From Anniella stebbinsi (lineage: Eukaryota; Chordata; Lepidosauria; Squamata; Anniellidae): DNA of 64,000 bases. Under the pieces are notes generated by a model, which was not told the DNA's origin, did no database searches, and saw only the letters and a program-made list of their open reading frames with translations. The translations under genes and the position numbers were made by a program. Below, one piece after another: positions 1 through 11,287 of the stretch. The stretch lies in the NCBI GenBank assembly GCA_029215795.1, contig JARDYH010000001.1:229117654-229181653 (forward strand), read 5' to 3'. How positions within the stretch are numbered: position 1 is the first letter of the stretch; the number at the start of each line of letters is the position of its first letter.

Positions 1-157
1 GAGAATCAGGACAGAAAAGACCAATGGGATGAGGGTTAGAGACATGACACAGCACATCTTATTGACAAAAATAGGCAGTAACTAATTTAAAATCTAGGGA
101 GGAAAGAAAATTGACAGCACATCACATGGATAATTCTTTGTTTATGACAAGTTTATC

Positions 158-343
158 CCACCCTTCCTCCAAGGAGCTCAGCTCATTTTATCCTCACAAC
201 AGCCCTGTGAGGTAGGTTAGGCTGAGACACAGTGTCTGACCAGGGCAACAGTGAATTTCATGGATGGCTAGGGACTTGAACCCAGCTCTCCCCAGCCTTT
301 GGTCCAATATTTGAACCACTACCCCGCACTGGCTCTCAATTTG
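158..343 (-). repeat. Sauria/Squam-type SINE fragment
   Basis: Read on the minus strand this gives GAGAGCCAGTGCGGGGTAG at the tRNA-like head, a B-box-like stretch and the body CTAACCTACCTCACAGGGC. It is the same family as the copy at 24439. The head end is at the high coordinate. Confidence 0.8.
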
Positions 344-364
344 TCAAGCCAATGAGCAAGATCA

Positions 365-565
365 AATGGTGGCCATTTGCCAAAGGAAGGAAAACCACTG
401 GAGAAATGGATTTCCCTTCCCCCTCCTACAGCCTCTCATGCCCCCCTCCAAGTCTGCTCTGGAGGATTTGTGGGGGCTTAGGGGGCTGCAGGGAGGAGGA
501 GAGCAAAAGGAAACCCCCATTGCATGAGCAGAGATCCAGTCATGCAACATTAGATTTAACGCAAT
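365..565 (+). repeat. Dispersed family G, copy 1
   Basis: This is an unnamed interspersed family of about 200 bp. Shared landmarks are a GGATTTCCCTTCC-type block after an ACTGG segment and a terminal block with GCATGAGCAGAG and TTAGATTTAAC. Other copies are at 1275, 31775 and 61600. A reversed copy may lie at 2255-2440. Confidence 0.5.
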
Positions 566-1024
566 CTCTGCTCTTCCACAAAGATATGGGGAGAAAACAC
601 TAAATATAATGACAAGAAAATGCACCAAGAAGATTCAAATCTCTGCTATATAAAGCTTGTTCCTGCCTCTACCCTGTATCTTTGTGAGTTCCACTAAGCA
701 TTGTTATTCTCTTTATCCCTTAGCAACTTCTTTATCCCCTAAAATACTAAGAAAGCCCTTTTTAAATTAACGTAATAAATTTGTAGTCAGTCAAATTCAT
801 CTTCCACATCTTCTCCAAACATACAGATAAGGGGAAAATACTTTAAAAAATTATTACTATCAACAAGAAGCCAACTCAGGATGTAGAACTGGAGTACTGT
901 CTGAGGTTAACACAAGCCTTTTGGGTCCTGGAAATCACAGTCAGGAAAACACAATTGCTGCCATTTAATTTTCTCTCCTGTGAACTTGCCCATCCTTTAA
1001 AATCAGCTGTTCTGTCCCTCTTTC

Positions 1025-1190
1025 GTGTGCAGCTGCCTTCAAAAGAAGAGGGCTTTCTCTGTGGTAGCACCCTGTGTGTAGAACTCCCTGCCTCAAGAGG
1101 TTAGGCATCCTTCCTTCTTATCTGTGTTCTAATGGCAAGTGAAGAATTTCTTTTTAAATACGCATTTGACTCTGTTGTTGAATTTAATTT
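1025..1190 (+). repeat. LINE ORF2 C-terminal remnant (L2/CR1 superfamily)
   Basis: The segment reads RAFSVVAPCV, one stop, then NSLPQEVRHPSFLSVF. It is followed by a second stop and an FFFKYAFD-like tail. This is the usual C-terminal ORF2 signature (AFSVVAPRLWNSLP) of L2-like LINEs. It is broken by stops and has no 5' part. Confidence 0.6.
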
Positions 1191-1274
1191 ATTGACTGCT
1201 AGGTTTGGATCGGTGTGTTTTTTTCTTTGCTGCTGCTTTTAGCCATTGTTTTATGGGTTATATTTAACCTGAAC

Positions 1275-1468
1275 CATTTGCCAGTGGAACAGAAACTGCT
1301 GGCAGAAAGGATTTCCTCTACCTCCCCCACCCTGAGCCCCCATGTCTGGGAATCCTACAGAGAAGACCTGAGGGGCACATGAGATGTTGCTGAGGGAAAG
1401 AGAGCAAGGGAATACCTGTTGCATCAGCAGAAGTCTGCTCTTGTTGTGTTAGATTTAACCCAAGAGTA
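1275..1468 (+). repeat. Dispersed family G, copy 2
   Basis: It contains GAACAGAAACTGCTGGCAG, GGATTTCCTCTACC and the terminal GCATCAGCAGAAGTCTGCTC followed by TTAGATTTAACCC. The closest partner is the copy at 31775. Confidence 0.55.
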
Positions 1469-2112
1469 TTTTAATGTTGTTATATTTCGTAAACCGCTTT
1501 AAGTGGCTCCTCTTTTGGAGGGGAAAAGCAGAGTAAAAATATCTTTAATTAATAAAGAATTGTGAAAAATACAAAGAAAGGTTGTTAACTGGCATCTGGA
1601 GTGATTTCTGATGTGCAAACAATATTTTATCTCCTGGTTTTGGGGGGGGGGGGTGCCAAAAAAGGATGTTTTTGAAATAAAGATATAGGCTCAATGTTAA
1701 AATATAATTAACAAGAAGAAGGAGAATGACTTGTAGTATCTTGACCTGCTAGATATGACACCATATATAAAAAGGAACATGCAGGATGTGGGAAGGGACC
1801 TGATAAATTCTCTGAGGACTTAATAATTCATTCACAACAGGATTGATCTTTGATCAGTACTAGCACTAGTATTTGATGCTTCAAACCCTACAGACATGTT
1901 ATGTGAGAACTATGAAGGATGTTGTAAGCAAGTTTCAAAATGACATAGCTTGTAGGTGAATGTTTTTCATTTTATGGCAATAGACACCTTCAAATTTAAT
2001 CCAGGTTGCTATAAAATTAATGCAAAATTCAAGTCACAGATAAGAGAGCTTTAAACATAATACATGCAAAAAATGTTTTATGAAAACTAGCCAAAAGGCA
2101 ACTATTCTGGGG

Positions 2113-2206
2113 TTGCAATCCTATACCCTCACACCTAGGAATAAGTCCCACTGAATGAAATGGGATGTACTTATGAACAGGCATGTTTGGAATTGGACTG
2201 TAAATG
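2113..2206. repeat. MITE family A, copy 1
   Basis: A short palindromic element: TTGCAATCCTATACCCTC, a central AAGTCCCACTGAATGAAATG block and the inverted end. It belongs to the very common squamate TGCAATCCTATAC / AGTAAGTCCCATTGA type. Superfamily not determined. Confidence 0.65.
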
Positions 2207-2464
2207 TTTATTCCTCTGTAACATCTATACAAGTTTAAAATGATACTACATTAACGTGAGAAATGGAAAACAACAAATTTTGGATTAAAGCCAGCATCGT
2301 GTGACCAGTCTTCCACTTGCACATCAAGACTTTCCTTTGCTCTCTTCCCTCCTGAAACAGCCATGTGCCCCTCAAATCTGCTCTCCATGCCCTCCAGCTT
2401 CCATAGGGGATGTAGAGCAGGCTGCATGGTACACTCCAGTTTCCCAGTCTTAATCACACACACC

Positions 2465-3575
2465 CTGCCCAGAGCTGCTTTTTACCCTGCAGGGCAAAAT
2501 ACACAGGTATCATGTATATTTTGCCCTGTGTGTGTGTGTGATTTGAATTGGGAACATGGCACAAGATGCGGGTTAAACTCCCCTCAACCAGTGCTACATC
2601 CCTGATTTAAATTTGGGGATGGAGGGTTGGCATAAGCCGCAATGAGCCATTTATGAAAACACAAGCGATCTAATCTGAGATCTCCTATTATCATGCCTTA
2701 TTGAGGCCCTGACAGGAAATGTTCTCTTTGCCCCTAGGGAAAACATATGTGTACAGTTCTCTAATGGTTTGTCTATTTTGGCCCATAGCATCATTTGTGG
2801 AAATGCATTTCGATGACTCAGTATTATAATGGATGCCATTCATAAAAGAAACAATTTTACAGAAACATATTATTCAAATAAACCTATCAAGAATAAATAA
2901 CTTTAAGTGCTTCTTGGCTAAAATTATGTTTTGTTTGTTAAAATTTCGCATTAAAAAAGAAGACCAGATTAATACAGAATTATAACTGGAAGCAAGGTAG
3001 CAAAAATGGGAAAGTTGTCAAGTAGAGACAACCTTTAAAAACACACACCAGGATCTTGACTTAATGCAGAGGTGGGGTGGAAAGAGAAAATGTGACGGCT
3101 TATTAATTTTCAGGAGACAAAAGGAAGGTATTCTCCCTGTATTTTTCATTTTTCTACCTGTTTCTTCAAAGCTATAAACCGTGTCCTGTTTCTGGTGCTT
3201 AATGTGAGCAGCATATATATTCTGCATTCATTCTCTCTGGCTGTGCAGCAATCTCTGGAAATCCACGCTTTTTAAATTCTGAGGGACCTGATGAAAGAAA
3301 ATGGCAGCTTCAGAAAACTGGGTTTTGTGTTAAAGTAAAACAGCTCATGGGATTACGAGCACCTTTTTCTTGCAGTTAGTGGCAATTATGTTGCTAAGAA
3401 TTCCATTTCTCCAGACAATATTTAAGTTGGCTGAATACCTATTGTTATATGGACAATACCTGAAGGGCTGAACTAACATTGCTGTCAATCTAGTACCATC
3501 TGCTAGGGGGCAATTTATGACCTGCCCGCCCCCCCCAAAAGAGGAAATTCATTAACAGAGAAGAGGATGAAGGGG
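2465..3575. other. No gene; AT-rich unique-looking sequence
   Basis: I see no exon, RNA gene or recognised repeat here. Segment 2640-2900 lacks repeat hallmarks and contains ATTA-rich stretches, so it could be a conserved non-coding element. A short C-run lies near 3528. Confidence 0.4.
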
Positions 3576-3579
3576 AGCA

Positions 3580-3965
3580 TCAATTTGCATAAAATATGCA
3601 TGTGCTAATTTGTATGCATAGGTGCAAATTTTGAAATAATTACTATAGTTTAAATAGAAATATAGAGCATCTCATCATAATGGGAAAGACTCTGACCAAG
3701 TTGACATGTGTGCCTGCTCAGGCTATTGTCCAGGTACTAAGTGTTGATGGGCAATTTCAAGGCTCCTGCCAACCCAACCTAGATCTACTCTGGTGGCTGC
3801 AAGGAAAGAAGGGAATCCATTACACTGGTAAAGCTGAACCCATTGGTAGTTGGATAACATTGGATATAACCCTTTATCCTTAAACCAGGCTTGGTCTGGA
3901 TAGCCTTTAAAATCGAAGATGTCTTCAAATAGAGAACCATGGTCTGTAAAGTAGGACACATGGCC
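3580..3965 (+). repeat. Unclassified dispersed family, copy 1
   Basis: An AT-rich lead-in (AATTTGCATAAAATATGCAT) is followed by GGGAAAGACTCTGACCAAG, TGTGTGCCTGCTCAG, GATGGGCAATTTCAAGGCTC and CTTCAAATAGAG. Two more copies in the same order and orientation lie at 9720 and 14335. Confidence 0.7.
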
Positions 3966-4554
3966 ACCATATGGTAACTGCTCTCTGTTTACTTCCTTCA
4001 GATTCACCTGTATATTTGTAAATAAACAGATATTACACAGACACCATAGCCTCCACCCCACACTCCCTTCTCGCAAAAAAGCTGCCCCTGTGAAAGGCTG
4101 CCCTTCCTGTAAGAAGCTAATTCTATAAAAGGGAACTTTTACTCAAGAAACTCTGAAACATAATACAATATTTCACTTTTAGGTTAGCACCTCCACAACA
4201 GTATAGCACAAGTAAAACATATTGCACCTAGAAGCTATGCTGAACAGACCGGATGGATTTACACACACAGCATGTTACTGTGGGTTATTTATCCTGGAAA
4301 GTCAGTCCATTCATCTGTGCAGAGATCTAGTGCACTGCAGTCTGGTGCACTTCTGTCTTTTTCCTTAACAAAACAAACAAACAAATATCCTTTAAAGAGA
4401 AAGAGATGGAATAGCACAAATATAATGACACATTTACCCTGGTCTAAAAACTCACCGAAAGAGTTCTTTAAAAACCAAAGAGAAACTGGGGGTGGTTGCG
4501 GCATTGTCTAAAGAACTGACAAGCATACAATAAATGCCTCCAGTAGAAAAGGTC

Positions 4555-4650
4555 TTATCTGCCTCACAAGGTTGTTGTTGTTAGAATAGGGTGAAAGGGT
4601 AATCCCTGTAGTATGCCATTTTGAGCCTCTTGGAGGGATATAACAAAGAA
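4555..4650 (+). repeat. Sauria/Squam-type SINE, 3' half only
   Basis: It begins CTGCCTCACAAGGTTGTTG and continues through TTGAGCCTCTTGGAGGGATA, matching the tail half of the copy at 24439. The tRNA-like head is missing. Confidence 0.6.
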
Positions 4651-5375
4651 AGAGGTTTTTTTAAACACAGAAGACAAGCTCCATAAGTCAATTTAAAGTG
4701 TGATGTCTAAAAATGTCCTTTATTATGGCATTCAAGGCCTAATATAAAAGGTCATGTGACTGTTATGTGGTTCTACTGCTCAACTGTCATAGCTGAAATA
4801 ATAGATATACTCCTCATATATATGCTTCAAATACTAATATATTTCAATAGCAGTTCAAGACCAATTCAATGGAAGAGTGAGTTTTGGCCAAAATGTTAAC
4901 TGTTTGTATTTATTCAAAAGCAGTTACCTCCTCAAATTCTCCCCTCTACTCGCCTGCCAACAGGAAAAAAGATAGCACATGATTTCAGATCTTTCTGAAA
5001 ATTAGAAAACATACTATGGCGTCAACAACGTCTGGTAGCTACTTCAATTTAAATCTCAACAATGTGAATCTCCCATCACTAGAAATGACTCAGTTCCTAA
5101 GGTAATTTATTATGGCATCCCAGATTGCTCAACGCACCGAGCACTGAAAATGCAAAATAAGATAAATATAACATGAGTGTGTCACAGGGAAAGAGATTGA
5201 TGGGGGACATAGAAAGTGTTTTAATGGAGCAGCAAAAATACTATAATCTGGCAGACATCACCCTAGGGAACAAGATAAAATTAATGGCTAATAGATGTGT
5301 GGCAACATGGAAAAAAGATGCACTTTTCCTCAAAGCCAGAAAATTAGGCCAGAAGTACCATGTACATTGATAGCA

Positions 5376-5424
5376 TTCTTCTTCTTCTTCTTCTTCTTCT
5401 TCTTCTTCTTCTTCTTCTTCTTCT
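5376..5424 (+). repeat. (TTC)16 microsatellite
   Basis: A pure trinucleotide run of 49 bp, ending TTCTGTGTC. It creates false poly-Glu and poly-Phe frames on the two strands. Confidence 0.98.
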
Positions 5425-5950
5425 GTGTCACAGTGCATAAAAGAGAGACTTCCAGAAAAAAAATGGTTTTTTTAATTTAAAAAGTAATCCTGCCATCTAA
5501 TTTAAAGTTTGCTCCTCCCTGACCTTGGGGCCTCCAGTGTGCTCACAGACCCCTCTATTGGTGCCCACCAGGCTCCCTGCCCCTGCAGATTTTTATTTTA
5601 TTTCTTAAGGTTTAAAAAAAAAATTTAAAAAAATTAACTGGGAGGTTGGCATTCTGCAAAGCAAAGTGTTGTCCACTAGCACCATCTTTATTTGGGTTCA
5701 AAAGACGTTTTGTATTTTGATGCTCAGGCTCCACCTTTGCCTTGTACTACTTAGGTTCTTAGGCAAGTTACTTTTGCTATATTCTCACCAATTTGTCTTC
5801 TGGTAAATAAGTGTTTTGTGACCAGCCATGCCCACCAAGGAAACCATTTTATGAATGACCAAGCCTCCCCGTGGCAGCCATTTTGTGGGAGCACCCACAA
5901 CACTCCTTAAAATTCTAAATAATGTCCTCCAAGAACCTGTATAGAGGCAG

Positions 5951-5951
<1 letters not shown>

Positions 5952-5989
<38 letters not shown>

Positions 5990-6290
5990 TACATTTATAT
6001 ACCACCCCATAGCCAAATTAAAAGATTGAACACTAAAAAGACAATATACAAAATTTAAAACCATTAACATAAAACAGCTGACATTTAAAACATTTTAAAC
6101 TGTTAAGCCTGGCCACAAAGTCAGTTAAAACCTCAACTTAAGCTGTTAAAATGCCTGGGAGAAAAGAAAAGTTTTGACCTGGTGCTGAAAAGATAACAGA
6201 AGATAGTGGTGAAGGAAAGACACTCTTATGCTTGGTGGTGCATTATTGCAGTGAGCTGGATTCTGGCAATGAAAACAGGATTCTTAATTT
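5952..6290 (-). mobile_element. L2-like LINE 3' end with (TAA)n tail
   Basis: A (TTA)13 microsatellite is followed by TTATATACCACCCCATAG, an AAAACAGCTGACATTTAAAA-type tract and GCCTGGGAGAAAAGAAAAG. This is the reversed 3' UTR order of a widespread squamate LINE. The microsatellite would be the LINE's own 3' tail. Family placement is from memory. Confidence 0.55.
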
Positions 6291-6366
6291 GGAATTTAAA
6301 TGAAATTCTGGGGGAGGGAACACAAGAAAAGATATTTGGGCGAGAAGATAAGAAGGATTATGCTAC

Positions 6367-6547
6367 CCTGTTCAGATGACATGCTAAGCCACGATGATTA
6401 AGCATTCTGAGCTAAACATTATGGCTTAGTGTGTCATGTGAACCATGATTTAGCCTGTCATGTGAACCATTCCTAACCATGGTGGCTACAGAACCATGAT
6501 TTAAACATGCTCACTAACCATGGCTTAGTGTGTTGTCTGAACAGGCC
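6367..6547. repeat. MITE family D, copy 1 (reversed)
   Basis: The ends CCTGTTCAGATGACATGC and TTAGTGTGTTGTCTGAACAG are inverted copies of each other. The inside repeats GTGAACCAT and CATGGTGGCTAC. Relative to the copy at 31371 it is in the opposite orientation. Confidence 0.72.
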
Positions 6548-7846
6548 CTATATGTAAGAGCAGAGCTAACAAGTAGCTATGTTTGGTTTCCTCATACCTT
6601 TTTGAGTCATTGGGTAATCTATTCCTACTAGAACCAACCTTGGGGGGAGGGGCGGTTAACATGTCCCTGCTAGCAGAGCAAGCATTAAAATGACAGTGAT
6701 CACTGCTTCATTGACAGAGGGTGTTTCTAGAAGAAATTATTGTGCAATCATACTGCCTCATTCCCAGAATTTTATGTGGTCTCCAGAGGTTGTCATCTTC
6801 AATTTGCAGCCCTCCTGTGTTTACCCACCACTTCTTCGGCCATTTTTTTTCTCACCAGGGGAAAAAACAGCATTAAGGAAGAAAACATGAAATAGCAGCA
6901 CAATGTTTTTGACTGCTTGCCCTCAGAGCTCTTTGAGCACTCCGAGTCACATACCACACACATCCGTCTTTAACAGGGCTGTCTTCAAAAGCTACTTTTT
7001 GACCTATGTCATAACTTATTATTACACTATAAAACCATCTCCCATTTTATGACCCAATTTCTTCTCTTCTCTTCTCTTCTCTTTTCTCTTCCTTTTTAGG
7101 TGCTCTGAATATACTCATAACAAATCGCATATACTTTTGACTTTCTCTGACTCTTTCTAAGGGTCTTTCCAGAACATTCTTTAGAGACCAGTTGTTTTTC
7201 AGTTGATGCAGAAGTTCCAGCCATCATCCCCTCCCCTTATCTTCCAGGCAAGACTTCTATTGTGCAAAGGTCACATTTATCCAGTAAATTCCCAAACTCC
7301 TGTGAAAATACACAGGCCTCTACAAGACAATACCTATGACATCACATTACTGATACATGATGCAACTGGTGATCTCATAACTTTTGACATTGTTTCTATT
7401 TTGTCTGTATTTCAATAACACATTTAGAGCATTTCCGTGTTGTGACAATCAAGCACAAAATTGCTCCTCATGCCCTTTTTTATGTACAAAAAGTGGCAGA
7501 TATGAACCTGCTCAGCTCTGCTTTCTGGAAAGCATTCACTTGGCTATATTTGTAAAGTTGTTTTATATTCCTTTCCTTGGCAATTATTGCTAAAGCACCT
7601 ATGATCCTCAAAACACGGAACTTATCAACTCTTATTTAAATTGGACCAAACTGAGCCCTGCTCTAATAATACCAAAACTGTATGCAATTTCATTTGACAT
7701 CATCATGCTTAAAAGAATTGTCCTCATTGTCCTGAGAATGTAGCCTTGCAGGGCTGATCAACATGTTATAATTCAGCTTATTTTGCTGTTCCCTAAATGG
7801 TATAACAACTTAAAATGTTCTCTTTTTTCACTGAGAGTCAGCATTT

Positions 7847-7850
<4 letters not shown>
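6548..7850. other. No gene recognised
   Basis: Mostly AT-rich sequence. 6920-7020 weakly resembles LINE 3' coding decay (GCTGTCTTCAAAAGCTACTT). I find no splice-flanked coding segment. Confidence 0.35.
7059..7085 (+). repeat. (TTCTC)n pentanucleotide tract
   Basis: About five copies of TTCTC in a row, decaying into TTTTCTCTTCC. Confidence 0.85.

Positions 7851-7887
<37 letters not shown>
7851..7887 (+). repeat. (TG)18 microsatellite
   Basis: An uninterrupted dinucleotide run of 37 bp. Confidence 0.98.
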
Positions 7888-7889
<2 letters not shown>

Positions 7890-8414
7890 AAAAATAAAGA
7901 ATCACAATTTGCTAGTCTGAAGGATTTTTATTTTTCTATTGTAAGATGCCAATTGTTAAGCCATATTGATTCAGAGTGTTTAAACCGAGGCTTCCTCTGA
8001 AGTCTATTGAAGAAAACACTCGCAACCCTATTCCCTTTTTTTTTCTTAACTGCTTAACACATCACTACATTTAAATTTGACATTCAGCTTCAGGTTTCCA
8101 AGAAAAATTACAAGCCTGGAAGCTAGATTCAAGCAAATGCTACAACAATAAATTGTCATTATTAATTGTATTAGAACATTAATTAAAAGAGGTGCCATTT
8201 TGAAACATAAAGGCAAGGAAATGACTGTGCCTACTGCACTGAAGCAGAGCCTGTTGTGCCTAGACTTTCCGGCACAATTGCCTCTGATTAAAGGAGCAAG
8301 GTCACTAGGCAACAGTGCATTTGGTTAGAACACTGCCTGGTAGGAGGACAGAAAATGCAGGATCTGTTCCAGTGCACATTCATGTGAAATAATCCATTTG
8401 ATCAGCCTTATGGC
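7888..8414. other. No gene; candidate conserved non-coding element at about 8080-8320
   Basis: The stretch carries several homeodomain-core TAATT/ATTA sites close together, such as CATTATTAATTG and ACATTAATTAAAAG. It has no repeat signature. The conservation claim is inferred from appearance only. Confidence 0.3.
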
Positions 8415-8540
8415 ACAATCCTATGCATGTTTGGACAGCAAAAAGTCCCACAACTTCCAGCATACCCCTATCAGCTATGCTGGGTGGGGCATGCTGGGAG
8501 TTGTAAGACTTTTCGCTGTCTAAACATGCATAGGATGGCA
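8415..8540. repeat. MITE family B, palindromic copy 1
   Basis: The left end CAATCCTATGCATGTTTGG with GACAGCAAAAAGTC is mirrored by GACTTTTCGCTGTC and TAAACATGCATAGGATGG on the right. The centre contains CATGCTGGGAGTTGTAAG. It is an inverted-repeat non-autonomous element. Confidence 0.72.
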
Positions 8541-8833
8541 TCCTAAATGCCTGATGTTTCATGAACTACCAGGAATTTCCAGCAACTTTTTATTACCTGT
8601 CTGTTGTCTTGTACAGCTAGGTTCGAGGCACCCAGAGGTGCTGAAACCAGCAAGGCACATTCAAGAAAGGGCAATCAGTGCAAGACACCCATCAGGGTAA
8701 GTCTAATAACGTTCAATCAGGTCAGATCAAGTGGAGTCCTAAAGCATCAGGTCAAATCAGGTTTGGTGTGCTGAATAGCAAGGCAAAGTTAAACCAGGCA
8801 GGGTCTTTAAGGACCTTGGCCAGTTCCAAATTA

Positions 8834-8872
8834 GCTGAGTCAACAGCTCACAAGGTGAGCTGTTGACTCAGC
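8834..8872. repeat. Perfect hairpin, 18 bp arms and 3 nt loop
   Basis: GCTGAGTCAACAGCTCAC at 8834-8851 is followed by AAG and its exact reverse complement at 8855-8872. No TIR element of a known family surrounds it. Confidence 0.85.
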
Positions 8873-9719
8873 AACAGTCAAAGGCTTTGAAGGGCAGCAG
8901 CTCAAGACTTGCTGTTAACCCCACTCCCCTCAGAGAAGCAGTTTGCTTTTTAAAGGACTAGTGCCTGATTTGTAGCTGCTGGCTGCTCCGGGGTAGAGGT
9001 GGTGAGGGCTGACCTATCTTCTGCATCTGAGAAGTCAGGTAGAGGCACATTCTCTGGCCTGGAAGGCCCTGGGACAGCAGGAGTTGGGTTACTGGAGGGA
9101 GACTCCTCTGCCTCTGAGTCCTCTTCTGGATCAAGGCTGGGGAACTTGATAGCAGTAACCTCTGTACATGTGCAGTGAGCAGCACACATTTTCCCCTGAT
9201 CACATATGAAACCCAAGATACACTAAGCCCAATGCAGTGTTTTGTCCACTAGCCCTTAAAGAGGGGGACCTTAAGCATGTTTCAAAAAGTGGTTGGACAA
9301 GGCTTGTGACACATGAAGTGCCCGCGTAGCCAGTCCAGGCCACAATATTTCTCCCTTCCTTCCCCCCATTCCATCTACAGAAGTCAATTGGACTTAATTT
9401 TGGGGCAAATTCCTTCTTCTCTTTATTAAAAGAAAAAACACCTTCCTTACTTTGGCATTGTCTTTCCCTACTGCTATAATGCATCACCACACACAAAGAT
9501 GAGGATGCTGGAACATCCAACTCCTCCTAGTTCAACAGGCACAAAGAAACATTCGTATATTTGCCTGCATGACTGCATCTTATAAAACTGGCTAGCAAAG
9601 TACAGGAGAAGCAGCAAAGGAAGTGAGACAAGAGAGTAGTTTTTATAGAGTGGCTATTTATGAATCACCAAGAAAAAGGGAGAGAAAGACAGAGGGGGGG
9701 AATTTATCCCCAAAACAGA
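8873..9719. other. No gene recognised
   Basis: The stretch 8950-9216 is open on the minus strand and rich in Ser, Pro and Glu, but lacks splice context and any family signature. It may be retroelement-derived; I cannot place it. Confidence 0.3.
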
Positions 9720-10085
9720 GGACAAAAGAGGACACCAAATTGCATAAAATTTGCCCATTTATATGTATAGTTATGTATAATGATGTAGTATACCTAGTTT
9801 ATATGTGTAGATTATGGAAAATTTAGCAATCATTGTTATTTAAATAGAAATAAAATACCACTCACCATAGTGGGAAAGACTGCAACCAGGTGACCTCTGT
9901 GCCTGTCCAGTCCAAGTCTGCTGTCCAGGTGCTAACTCTGGATGGGCAATTTCAAAGCTCCTCCCTGTTCTCCCCTCCTAATGGTTCTTTATCTTTAAAG
10001 CAGACGGACTGGTCAGCCCTTCAAACAGAGGGCTCCTTCAACTAGAGGACTTCTGCTGTAAAAGAAGACATGTGGACCACACTAC
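9720..10085 (+). repeat. Unclassified dispersed family, copy 2
   Basis: It shares the lead-in CCAAATTGCATAAAATTTGC, GTGGGAAAGACTGCAACCAG, GATGGGCAATTTCAAAGCTC and the end CTTCAACTAGAGGAC with the copy at 3580. Confidence 0.7.
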
Positions 10086-10744
10086 TTTAGGAGACAAAGG
10101 ATAGTGGCCATAGCCCACGGTGTAGGCCAAACCATTGTAGCATCTGGAGGGCCACAAGTTGCCCAGCCTTGGCACAGAAGATACATGAGATAGGGGAAGA
10201 GGGAGGGAGGGAGGAAAAGAAAAATGGTGGTGGGCACAAAGAAAATGAAGGATACAAATTCAATAGAGAAGAAGAAGGGGGGATGAAAGCTGTATGAGAT
10301 AAGAAAGAGACTTGGGGTAGGGAGTCAAGAAAAAAAGGGGTCTTTAAATGACTCCTCTTACAGTGTTGGCAACCAGGGGTGATAGTATTGAGAGATACTG
10401 AAGTAGCAGCTGGATGAAAGGAGGCATGATTTGGACAAAAAAAAAGTCATTTTCTTGTTCACCTGGAAAGAGGGCTTTGCAATTATTTTGGAAGAGACAG
10501 GGGAAGAACATTTTGGAAGAGCAAAATTGTCAATTTTTCATCTGACGGAGATTTTGAAGTGGTCTGCCAGAAAACCTCTGTCATTTTGTATTTATCGTGA
10601 TAGCAAGGGCCAATTTGTAATTTTTCCTCCTAGCACTGAATGCAGGATGATAAAAATTTGTGACGGCCTCATAATCAGTTGGGGGAGCAAGAAAGAGTTT
10701 GGCTGAATGAAGAATCCAAAACTCATCTTGACAAATTCCCCCTT

Positions 10745-10870
10745 AGGCAGCCTTCCCTAACCTGGTGCCCTCCAGATATTTTGGGCTATAACTCCCAGCA
10801 TTTCTGAGCATTGATACTACTGGTTGGGGCTGATAGGAGTTGCAGTCCAAAACATCTGAACAGCGCTAAG
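10745..10870. repeat. MITE family C, palindromic copy
   Basis: GGCAGCCTTCCCTAACCTGG, TATAACTCCCAGCAT and then the inverted AGGAGTTGCAGTCCAAAAC. It is the common squamate foldback repeat with ACTCCCATCAGCCC in its arms. Confidence 0.7.
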
Positions 10871-10970
10871 CATTAAGAAGTAAGGCTACTTAAAGTCAGT
10901 AGGACTTAGAGCGGGGGGGGGGGGACATGATGGGAATCTGGCTGATCTATTGGATTTGGGTTCATTTAGA

Positions 10971-11287
10971 TAGGGTGACCATATGGAAAGGAGGACAAGG
11001 CTCCTGTATCTTTAACAGTTGCACAGAAAGGGGGATTTCAGCAGGTGTCATTTGTATGCCTGCAGCACCTGGTGAAATATCCTCTTCATCACAACAGTTA
11101 AAGCTGCAGGAGTATAGCTAGCATGATCAGATACAAAAAAGAGCAGGGCTCCTGCAGCTTTAACTGTCATGATGAAGATGGAATTTCACCAGCTGCTGCA
11201 TGCATACAAACGACACCTGCTGAAATTCACTTTTCTGTACAACTGTTAAAGATACAGGAACCCTGTCCTTTTCATATGGCCTCCCTA
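10971..11287. mobile_element. Family F inverted-repeat element with 7 bp target duplication
   Basis: The ends TAGGGTGACCATATGG and CATATGGCCTCCCTA are imperfect inverted repeats, with long internal arms (CTCCTGTATCTTTAACAG mirrored by GTTAAAGATACAGG). ATTTAGA is repeated directly at 10964-10970 and 11288-11294. The element is 317 bp and non-coding. A second copy at 18754 is interrupted by a CR1. Confidence 0.8.

Noticed and set aside
5241..5480. Poly-Glu and poly-Phe frames
   Set aside because: They are translations of the (TTC)16 microsatellite and its complement.
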